Positions 1 to 7,000 of a DNA stretch of 10,072 bases are shown here, one piece after another. The translations under genes and the position numbers were made by a program. The notes beneath the pieces were generated by a model. It worked only from the letters and a program-made list of their open reading frames with translations, did not search any database and had not been told where the DNA came from. Numbering within the stretch: the stretch's first letter is position 1; every line of letters starts with the position of its first letter. The stretch lies in assembly GCA_031259195.1 (NCBI GenBank), contig JAIRLR010000009.1, positions 1 to 10,072 of the forward strand, in the 5' to 3' direction. Source of the DNA: Streptococcaceae bacterium. Its GTDB lineage: Bacteria; Bacillota; Bacilli; Lactobacillales; Streptococcaceae.

Positions 1-435
1 GTCAGAGGAAAGTTAATCTATACAGGTGATAGCGCTTATGATCCAGCAAAAGATCCCAGAATCCAAGGCCAACCACTAGAACTTATAAATCCTGAAATTA
101 TTGAAACCGCTGAAGAACAAGTTGTTATTGAAGGTTGTTTTTCTATTCCCTTTTTAGTTATAGTTCCTCGGCCTAAATACATCAAAGTCAAAGCTTATGA
201 TCGATCTGGCCGAGAATTTACTCTTGAATTAAATGAAGCAATGGCAAATGGTGATCAAACTGAGTTAGCTCATATTTTATTTTCTGCGCATTTGATCTGT
301 CATGAATGCGAACATTTAGATGGCATACTTTGTAGCGATAAAGCGCTAATATGTGATATTCCTCAAAGTATAACCAAAGAAGATTTAAGAATATTACTTA
401 TAACTGAACGTGAAAAATATTTCAAAATTGGTTAG
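1..435 (+). CDS. def: Peptide deformylase, C-terminal part (5' end outside window)
   Basis: The reading frame is open from the first base to the TAG at 433-435, giving 144 C-terminal residues. Peptide deformylase is a metal-dependent cytosolic enzyme that removes the formyl group from the initiator methionine of new proteins. Two of the three family motifs are visible: EGCFS at nt 130-144 (usually EGCLS; the Cys is a metal ligand) and HECEH at nt 301-315 (HExxH; two His ligands and the catalytic Glu), followed by LDGIL as expected. Motif 1 (GxGxAAxQ) must lie upstream of the window. The metal Cys and first His are 55 residues apart, against about 42 in the E. coli enzyme, so there is an insertion around NEAMANGDQTELAH. 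The ATG at 241 is internal: starting there would lose EGCFS. The lactonase gene follows 10 nt downstream and is probably cotranscribed. Assignment is firm; activity of this divergent copy is inferred. Confidence 0.9.
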   Translation, partial: VRGKLIYTGDSAYDPAKDPRIQGQPLELINPEIIETAEEQVVIEGCFSIPFLVIVPRPKYIKVKAYDRSGREFTLELNEAMANGDQTELAHILFSAHLICHECEHLDGILCSDKALICDIPQSITKEDLRILLITEREKYFKIG

Positions 436-437
436 GA
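434..437 (+). promoter_or_regulatory. Ribosome binding site of the lactonase gene
   Basis: AGGA overlaps the deformylase stop codon and lies 8 nt before the ATG at 446. It favours that ATG over the in-frame GTG at 410, which has no Shine-Dalgarno match in front of it and would overlap the deformylase gene. The overlap of stop codon and binding site suggests translational coupling. Confidence 0.6.
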
Positions 438-445
438 TTTTAAAA

Positions 446-1507
446 ATGGAAGAATTAATTTTATTTGGTGGATATACAAAGCGTCTTGGTGAGGGGATTT
501 ATAGTTTATTGCTTAATCCTAAAAAAAAGATTTTAAATGATCTTCAACTAATCGCTGCCGAGCCTAGTCCAACTTATCTTACCATTGATCAAAAAAATCA
601 CTTATACACTGTTGGCGCTGTCGAGGATGAAGGAAGAGGGATCGCAGCCTTTGATATAAGTGGCATGGAAGCGATCCCACTAAATCATGTAGTCGAAAAA
701 AACAAGTTTTCACTCTGCTATGTTGCTGTTGATGAAGAAAGGAACTTAGTCTATGGTTCAAATTTTCACCAAGGCATAGTTTATGTATATCAAAGAAATG
801 AAGACGGTTCCTTAAAATTGGCTAACTCCGTTCAACTAACAGGCAATGGTGGTCCGCATGAAAACCAAAAAGGACCTCATGCTCACTACTCTGATCTAAC
901 ACCTGATGGACGTTTAGTAGTTTGTGATTTAGGAAATGATAGCGTTTATACTTATAACATGAAAGAAAGTGGAAAATTAACTGAAATAGCATTATATAAA
1001 TCCGCTCCCGGTGCAGGTAGTAGACATCTTGTTTTTAATCCCAATAAAGAAACTGCGTATCTTATTTGCGAACTGAATTCAACGATTGAAGTACTACATT
1101 ATAAAAAAGAAGATGGGACTTTCTCCCGCCTTAAAACACTCTCAACAATTCCTGAGGATTTTACTGGATTTAACAGCGCGGCGGCTATTCGCATAAGTAA
1201 AGATGGAAATTTTCTTTACGCATCAAATCGCGGGCATAACTCAATCATCTCCTTAAAAATTAGTTCTAACGGTCAAAGCTTAACTTTTCTAGAATGGACA
1301 GATACCAAAGGAGCATTCCCACGCGATTTTAACTTCTCAAAGGAAGAAGATTTTTTAATCGTGGCTAATCAAAACTCAGATAATGTAACTTTATTTACAC
1401 GTAATCAAAAAACAGGGCAATTGACACTTCAGCAAGAAAATATTTTCTTACCCGAAAGCACTTGTGTCTGCCCAATTACAAACACAAAACTGCTTCTTAA
1501 TCATTGA
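446..1507 (+). CDS. Lactonase family beta-propeller protein (6-phosphogluconolactonase type)
   Basis: A 353-residue protein of the seven-bladed beta-propeller lactonase family (Lactonase, PF10282-like), the YbhE/YkgB type of 6-phosphogluconolactonase that hydrolyses 6-phosphogluconolactone in the oxidative pentose phosphate pathway in the cytosol. Family signatures are in order: FGGYT near the start, GPHENQKGPHAHYSDLTPDG around residues 137-156, GAGSRHLVFNPN around 190, YASNRGHNSI around 258, and PRDFNFSKEEDFLIVANQ around 292 followed by SDNVTLF. There is no signal peptide, and the length is normal for the family. The ATG at 446 is chosen because MEELILFGGYT matches the usual start of the family and AGGA lies 8 nt upstream; a GTG at 410 would add 12 residues. 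The gene follows deformylase on the same strand. Substrate specificity is inferred from the family, since some members act on other lactones. Confidence 0.9.
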   Translation: MEELILFGGYTKRLGEGIYSLLLNPKKKILNDLQLIAAEPSPTYLTIDQKNHLYTVGAVEDEGRGIAAFDISGMEAIPLNHVVEKNKFSLCYVAVDEERNLVYGSNFHQGIVYVYQRNEDGSLKLANSVQLTGNGGPHENQKGPHAHYSDLTPDGRLVVCDLGNDSVYTYNMKESGKLTEIALYKSAPGAGSRHLVFNPNKETAYLICELNSTIEVLHYKKEDGTFSRLKTLSTIPEDFTGFNSAAAIRISKDGNFLYASNRGHNSIISLKISSNGQSLTFLEWTDTKGAFPRDFNFSKEEDFLIVANQNSDNVTLFTRNQKTGQLTLQQENIFLPESTCVCPITNTKLLLNH

Positions 1508-1509
1508 AA

Positions 1510-1713
1510 TTAATTTTTATTTTCTGTGAGTCCAATTTTATCAATAAGAATCACAGCCAGTGCCATAACTAGTGAAATAAAGCTTAAGAGCGCTACATGT
1601 TGTCCAGGCTCTACTTCTGCTAGTGACTCAGCAATATATCCTAAAACCTGTCCTAAAATTAAAGTCCAAAACAAAAGAACTATATACTTCACCTTACTCA
1701 ACTCTTCCCACAT
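1510..1713 (-). CDS. Small two-helix membrane protein, DUF2929 (YjzD-like)
   Basis: The frame encodes up to 67 residues with two hydrophobic segments, YIVLLFWTLILGQVLGYIA and a second around LLSFISLVMALAVILI, joined by a short acidic loop and followed by a charged tail. The pattern VKYIVLLFWxLILGQVxGYI resembles DUF2929 proteins of Bacilli, whose function is unknown; placement in the membrane is inferred from hydrophobicity. The coordinates give the longest frame. The real start may be the GTG at 1690-1692, because the family usually begins at the KYIV segment and a GGAAGAG stretch lies 9 nt before that GTG, while the ATG at 1711-1713 has no binding site and sits 1 nt from an inserted element. 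The stop is 2 nt from the convergent lactonase stop, so the two transcripts must overlap or share a termination zone. Confidence 0.75.
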   Translation of the reverse strand: MWEELSKVKYIVLLFWTLILGQVLGYIAESLAEVEPGQHVALLSFISLVMALAVILIDKIGLTENKN

Positions 1714-1717
1714 TTTA

Positions 1718-1798
1718 GAGTCTGTTAACGATTTATAGTAAATGAAATCCCGTTGTTAATAACGGAACTCATCAACAAAGAGACAAGTTAACAGGCTC
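1718..1798. mobile_element. 81-bp MITE-like element with TTA target duplication
   Basis: The terminal inverted repeats are GAGTCTGTTAAC at 1718-1729 and GTTAACAGGCTC at 1787-1798 (11 of 12 paired). They are flanked by direct TTA repeats at 1715-1717 and 1799-1801. It is too short to encode a transposase. A GAG-type end with TNA target duplication is the pattern of IS5-family (IS427-like) elements, so a related transposase elsewhere probably moved it; that assignment is inference. It lies 1 nt from the first possible start codon of the DUF2929 gene and carries a candidate promoter for it. The interior holds a small hairpin, CCGTT/AACGG around 1750-1765. Confidence 0.65.
1732..1759 (-). promoter_or_regulatory. 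Candidate promoter for the DUF2929 gene, inside the inserted element
   Basis: Read on the minus strand there is a -35-like TTAACA (1754-1759), a 16-nt spacer, and a -10-like TATAAA (1732-1737). The start of transcription would fall near 1725, so an mRNA beginning there leaves only about 11 nt before the ATG at 1713 but about 32 nt before the GTG at 1692, which favours the GTG. Both boxes lie within the inserted element. Confidence 0.4.
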
Positions 1799-1819
1799 TT
1801 ACAAACGTCTACTATATTA

Positions 1820-2080
1820 GACCTCTTGCGAAACTAGATCCATGAAAATTGCGAACTGCCTTAACGATTGGCAAGCGTTAGCTTAACAGAGTTTAGGCAG
1901 GATGTACCTACTCGGTGCGTTTCTTTTTCCCTGATATTTCGTCAAAAAACCTGTCGGGTTATTACGAATTTGTTTCAAGCTCTGCAGCCTCGCAAAGCAG
2001 CACTATTCTTGCGTTTTTTTCCTTATCTCAGGAAAAAATTGAACACAATTTTTAATCATGTCCTAGTTTCGCAAGAGGTC
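1820..2080. mobile_element. 261-bp MITE-like element, TA-flanked, GACCTCTTGCG ends
   Basis: Perfect 18-bp terminal inverted repeats GACCTCTTGCGAAACTAG (1820-1837) and its complement (2063-2080) are bordered by TA on both sides (1818-1819, 2081-2082). The inner ends remain partly complementary. The interior has no convincing gene but folds: TTTTTTCCT/AGGAAAAAA around 2013-2038 and AAAAATTG/CAATTTTT at 2034-2053. Nucleotides 2043-2082 are identical to 9966-10005 in the short copy at the right of the window. TA flanks recall IS630/Tc1-mariner elements, but the IR could also belong to an IS5-type element with an imperfect duplication. It begins immediately after the stop codon of the LPSTG protein gene, so it forms the 3' end of that transcript. 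Confidence 0.7.
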
Positions 2081-2082
2081 TA

Positions 2083-3909
2083 TTACATTTCATCGTCACG
2101 TAGATAAGCAAGTTTATAGATCGACAAAGCGACAATCGCAACTACAACACCCATTAAAACTAAAACAATTGGCTTTGTAAAGATTTTTCCGGTTGAAGGA
2201 AGAAAACCGCTTGGTTGTGCTTTATTTTCAAAATCAATATTAACTGTATATGAGTTGGGATCTCTACAGTACTCTTGATTATTTTCATTCAATATCCAGT
2301 TGTAACTAATATCAACCCAATCTTCGACACCTGGAGGAATTCCTTCCGTAATGATCGTGTAATTATCTTCACTCATCAACGCAGAAGTGATAATCTCTTT
2401 AATATTTGGTACGACATAACCATTAGAGTTTACTTCAATTTCATAAGTATTTTTTACTTCAAAAGTATAACCTTTTTTATCGATATTGTTGTTTAATGCT
2501 TGGAGATATTTAGCTATATCAAATTCTTCCCATTGTTCAACACCGTCTATCATATTTTGATAATAACGCGGAAGATAACAAGTAAAGTTTGCAACTTCAT
2601 GATTAGCAAAAGTAAAGCTAACTGGGCGAAGCTGAAATTGACTATCCATGGCATTTTTAAAAATAAAAGCGGTCGCTATCCCACTTTCATCTCTTTTAAC
2701 TTCACCTTTAAAAACAATTGGCGCACCACTACTTTTCGTTAAGGTATAACTTTCACTATTATCAAAATAAACTAAATAGGCTATTTTTTCATCACGAATA
2801 TACCCTGCTGGTGCTTTGTGCTCATAAATAATATAGATATTCTCTTTATCAAGTGTATCAAAGTTTAGCACTCCGTTTTCGGTCTGTTTACTTCCTACAG
2901 GTTGAATGGTAAATTCATCTGTTGGCAGATTTGTCTCTAGCCCTTTTTGAATATTTGATAAAGTAGTACGTAAACTCTCTAGATTAGTTTGGAGAATTTT
3001 TGCTAAAGCAAATTCTGCTTTTGAAGTTATAATTTTATCAGTAGTGTTTTTTTTCGTAATTTTAACTCCATATTCTGGATGCAAAGAGTTGTTTATATTA
3101 TCTAGTGCTGCTTTGATTTTTTCATCCACTAAAAGAGAAAGTGAAGACAGTCCTTTTTCTTCCTGCAACGTATAATAAGTAAAATCTTCAACATTATTTT
3201 CTATTAGCTTTCCTGCTTTATACTCAGCTTTAGGATTTCCATTGCTGTCAACAAAAAGATGAATAAGCCATACTGTGTCGGTTTTATTATATCGACGAAA
3301 AATTTTGGTTTGTGAATTTTCAGGGGTAAAGTCGCCAATCGGTGCCCAAATCTCATGAACCAGATAAAAACCAATCTCAAAAGCAACTTCCGTATTGTTA
3401 TTGATCATATTCATGTAGTTACTGGCATTATTATCTTCAGCAAGTAAGTCGTTTTTAGCGTTTGAATGAAAAAGCGAAGGATCGCCTATTTGTAAAAAAG
3501 CATAATCATATGGAAAATTAGAAGATGTTTCATGCAGCTTATTAAAAATTAATTTTCCTGAAGTATTTGTTTTAGCAACATTACGTTGTTGAACGTTTCC
3601 CTTGGAAGGATTCTGATAAATAACAAAATGATCATCACCTGTAAAATTATTTAAAACATTTCCACTGAAGTCGTAATTTTCAAACTTGATTATCTCAAAG
3701 TAAGCAGCTGAAAGTTTTTTGTCAGTAAAACCAATTTTGCTTGTTTCTAGTTCAAAACTACGCAAATTGTTGTAGACAATCCCAGAATTATCAGCGTTAA
3801 AAAGTTTATCTAAATCACCATCAACCCATGAATCTCCAAAAGCATCAGAAGGAATAGCAAGACATGTTAAAAACATTAAAAAGCATAAATATACTTTTAT
3901 TTTTTTCAT
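2083..3909 (-). CDS. LPSTG-anchored pilin-like surface protein
   Basis: A 608-residue secreted protein. An N-terminal signal peptide (MKKIK, then a hydrophobic run to about residue 20, likely cut near SDA/FGD) precedes a long extracellular region. The C-terminus is a complete sorting signal: LPSTG at residues 570-574, a hydrophobic helix (PIVLVLMGVVVAIVALSIY) and a short charged tail, so a sortase is expected to link it to peptidoglycan. YIIYEHKAPAGY near residues 360-371 is typical of the E-box of Cna-B/SpaA-like pilin domains, where Glu takes part in a Lys-Asn isopeptide bond; YTIITEGIPPG near 520 looks like a second one. Two cysteines (NFTCYLPR and EYCRDPN) could pair, which is uncommon in such proteins. 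The start is set by GGGAGG 5 nt before the ATG. It follows the 1809-residue protein gene by 135 nt and has its own candidate promoter. The sorting signal is certain; an exact pilus role is inferred. Confidence 0.85.
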   Translation of the reverse strand: MKKIKVYLCFLMFLTCLAIPSDAFGDSWVDGDLDKLFNADNSGIVYNNLRSFELETSKIGFTDKKLSAAYFEIIKFENYDFSGNVLNNFTGDDHFVIYQNPSKGNVQQRNVAKTNTSGKLIFNKLHETSSNFPYDYAFLQIGDPSLFHSNAKNDLLAEDNNASNYMNMINNNTEVAFEIGFYLVHEIWAPIGDFTPENSQTKIFRRYNKTDTVWLIHLFVDSNGNPKAEYKAGKLIENNVEDFTYYTLQEEKGLSSLSLLVDEKIKAALDNINNSLHPEYGVKITKKNTTDKIITSKAEFALAKILQTNLESLRTTLSNIQKGLETNLPTDEFTIQPVGSKQTENGVLNFDTLDKENIYIIYEHKAPAGYIRDEKIAYLVYFDNSESYTLTKSSGAPIVFKGEVKRDESGIATAFIFKNAMDSQFQLRPVSFTFANHEVANFTCYLPRYYQNMIDGVEQWEEFDIAKYLQALNNNIDKKGYTFEVKNTYEIEVNSNGYVVPNIKEIITSALMSEDNYTIITEGIPPGVEDWVDISYNWILNENNQEYCRDPNSYTVNIDFENKAQPSGFLPSTGKIFTKPIVLVLMGVVVAIVALSIYKLAYLRDDEM

Positions 3910-3914
3910 TTTAC

Positions 3915-3920
3915 CCTCCC
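3915..3920 (-). promoter_or_regulatory. Strong ribosome binding site of the LPSTG protein gene
   Basis: GGGAGG on the minus strand, 5 nt before the ATG at 3907-3909. It fixes the start of the anchored protein and predicts efficient translation. Confidence 0.75.
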
Positions 3921-3951
3921 TGCTCTGTAACTTTATTCTAATTATATTTTT

Positions 3952-3979
3952 ATTATAACACGATTTGGCAGCAAAACAA
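3952..3979 (-). promoter_or_regulatory. Extended -10 promoter for the LPSTG protein gene
   Basis: On the minus strand TGTTATAAT at 3952-3960 is a perfect extended -10 (TGnTATAAT). A weak -35-like TTGTTT lies at 3974-3979 with a 16-nt spacer. Transcription would begin around 3945, about 36 nt before the ATG. The anchored protein can therefore be expressed apart from the giant protein upstream, although read-through from that gene is also possible. Confidence 0.55.
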
Positions 3980-4020
3980 AGCTATTCTTTAATTAGAATT
4001 ACTTTTATAATTTTAGAAAC

Positions 4021-4050
4021 AAAAATTAAGTAGAGAACTCTTTGTTACTT
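4021..4050 (-). terminator. Weak terminator-like hairpin after the giant gene
   Basis: On the minus strand, AAGT (4047-4050) and ACTT (4028-4031) enclose AGAG-TT-CTCT, and a run of U follows (4021-4025). It overlaps the stop codon. The stem is short, low in GC and bulged, so termination would be inefficient at best; partial read-through into the LPSTG gene is likely. Confidence 0.2.
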
Positions 4051-7000
4051 TATCTTAATTCGTGATATTACATCTTTATTTTTTTTGATAAAGACAAATT
4101 CATGCTTATCTTGATCAACATAAACCCCAAATTCAAATTTTTTCAGTGTTTGATTATTATAAGCTGCATGAGTTGTTTCTTCATTAAGCACTAACCATTG
4201 CACATTATTAAGATTGACTGCTCCACCTTGGATTAAATCAGAGTCAATTAAAACGATTTCAAAGTAGCCGTTTGCCCCATGAATTGGCTGTTTATTGCTG
4301 TCTGTTACATATTCATTTGTTAACTTAGCTGGAGCAGGAAAAGTTGAGCTTATTCCTTCATTATATAATTTGAAGGTTATGCCTTCGGTGATTATATTTC
4401 CAGCTCCGGTTTTTTCATCAGTTAAAACTTGTTTATTAAAGGTAAAAGCAGCATTTCCACGTGTTGCAACTTGAACAGCATTTGTTACAAGTGATTTTGG
4501 ATTTTCCCCAACATCGAAATAAGTAAATGTTACCATTGCGGCGTTATTATAGTTTCGATAAGTACCACGATAATTTTCTTTAACTCTGACCGGGATTTCA
4601 TAGGTAAATTCATTACTTAAGCCTGCTTTTAAAAAATCTCCATACTGTTTGGTTTGCGTAATAAAGCTTTCAACTAAGCGTGCTAGATGATCAGTTTGTA
4701 AAGTAACATGGATCTTTTCTTCATTATTCGTTGGTTTAACGCTAGTAATAAGGTTCCCTAAATTATCATAAACTTTTATATCACCATTCACTTCAATCCC
4801 TTCTGGCAGATGATCATACATTTCAATGGTTGTTGGTGCAATCTCTGTTTTTAAGAAATCAATCATTGATTGATTTATATAATAAGTAAATTCATTTCCG
4901 GTATGTGCAGGATTAAAATTATGATTAGTGTCAACAACTCCTGATTTTCCCACAAAACGCATATTTTTGATCGGTAAAAATTCTGTCCCTTCAGTTGTTA
5001 AGATTCTGTTCCCTGTTTTACCATGTTCTTGCCAATATTTTAAAATCGGCACTTGATTATCTAATATTCGATATCTATGATATTGATTTTTTAGCATTTC
5101 CAAACTATCATCTAAACTTACTGGAAGTACTGCGCCAATAAAATTAGGATTTGTTAGTCCAAGTTTTTTTTCTACCGCAGGAATATCATCATAGTAACTA
5201 TAGTAATCATGATTAAGTGGATCTGAACCATTAATATATTTATTCATAAATAATGAAGGCGAGGAAAACGCAGCTTCTAATTCCCAGAGGCGATCCAAAT
5301 CGTTGTCATAACGCATTGCAAAAGAAGTATTTCCTGAATAATAATTTGCTGGGGCATTTTGCAGTTGGTCGTTAACAGTTGTTGTTACGGTTTTATTTGG
5401 CAAATCTTGTTTTGCTACGCGTAAAGACCTGGAAGAGATTGAGTTATATGTATGTCCTTTCGAGCCACCGATTAAAAACATATGTTCAGCCCCCCAAATA
5501 GGAAAAGAGACGCCTCCACGCGGATAAGTACTTTGTCCAAGAATATCGTAGAAATAATATTCATTGCTATGGTTTGTGCCATCAGTATAACCCCCAGCAT
5601 AATAGCATCCTTTGGCTAGTGTTTTAAAGGGTTGATCGTTATTTGTGTCCGCATTATGACCAGGAGCATTTCCATCTAAACCAATCGAAGTTTTCTTAGA
5701 CATAAGTCCAATTTTTAAAAGTCGCAAAGAAATTCCTAAAGCAGTGTTATTTTCAACATATCCGCCGTTAACTAAATTTAAACTATCTGTTAAGTCCTCA
5801 CTAGTTGCGATCGCTCCAGCAAATTCGGTTTGTGAATTTCTACCATCTGAGTCAGAACGATTAAGTGAGCTAAAGGTCAGCATGGAACCAGAGGTAACAT
5901 CGTCTGAAACATTTTGTTTGATAGTGTGTGTTGAAAAATCAAAATCATTAGTTGTTAATACTTTGGCAAAATTTAACTGTTTCCCATAATCTCCATAAGT
6001 ATAATCATTTTCTTCATCTGCAGCATAAAATTCAATGTTAACAGTGAAAGCTTTGATATTTTGATAGAAAAAGCCAGAATAAAAATTATTTGAAAATGAC
6101 ACACTTGGTCGATATTCTCCAGCAGCTCCCACCCATTGAGAAGATCCGCCACCTGTTCCAAAAACAATATTGCTGATGGTCATAACAGCAGACATAGCTC
6201 GTTTCTTGCCATATAAATCTTCAAAAGTTCCAACTTCTTCATATTCTACTCTAATACTTTCTGTTGTTTGCGAATTACCAAATTTTAAAGTTTTCGGACT
6301 AGAGTCTGATGCTTGCAGTTGTGCATGCGTTGATGGTGGAAAAACGACAGATGCTGAGCTGGAGTAACGATTGGCTGCATAGTCTCCATACTTCATATAT
6401 ACTGCTTGCCTAAAGTTAACCGCATACATTCCTTGACCATGTTGCAAACCACCTGTATCAGAAGATGGCGCATTTCCGTTTGGATTGTCACCACGTTCTA
6501 GAGAGCTATAACGTCCTATATCCCCTAAATGCCCATTTGGTGCAAAATTTTGCGTGTAATAAATGACTGGACCGGTTTGGGCAAGTGATGAATCATGATG
6601 GCTGTATTGTCCATTACTGATCTGATAAACAGGAGTTTTTACAAATGCTGCGCGGTTGTGTTCAGAAGTTTTATCGATTTCCACTCCACTTAAAGGACTT
6701 CCTTGAATATCAGTAATCTTTTTTTCGTTTTCTAAGCCACTTGATAGTGTTTCTGCATAAATGCCAGATGCTCTTTCGGCATATGTAGCATTAGCACCTG
6801 AATAAGGCTCATAATCTCCTTGAAAGCGTTCGTTAATGCCTACATATTCATCCCAATTGCCATTATTTCTTTTAGTTGCAGCATCTCTTTTTGATGCTGT
6901 CGTTACCCGAATATTTTTATTAAGCGATGGATCAAGATTAATAGCTGTGGCTTGTATTTGTTCATTTTTTTTTGAGTCTACAATTGGAAAATTATTAGTA

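Noticed and set aside
241..435. A 64-residue gene starting at the ATG at 241
   Set aside because: It is the C-terminal end of the deformylase frame, which is open from base 1 and includes the EGCFS motif upstream of this ATG.
1526..1738. A plus-strand 70-residue frame
   Set aside because: It is antisense to the DUF2929-like gene, whose hydrophobic pattern is far more protein-like.
1718..2080. A CRISPR array or tandem repeat
   Set aside because: The repeats are terminal and inverted, with no regular direct repeats or spacers.
1868..2107. A plus-strand 79-residue frame
   Set aside because: It begins with TTG, has no binding site, lies mostly within the 261-bp element and runs antisense into the LPSTG gene.
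5744..6367. Short frames on both strands within the giant gene
   Set aside because: They are shadows of a continuous 1809-codon frame and show no binding sites or family features.
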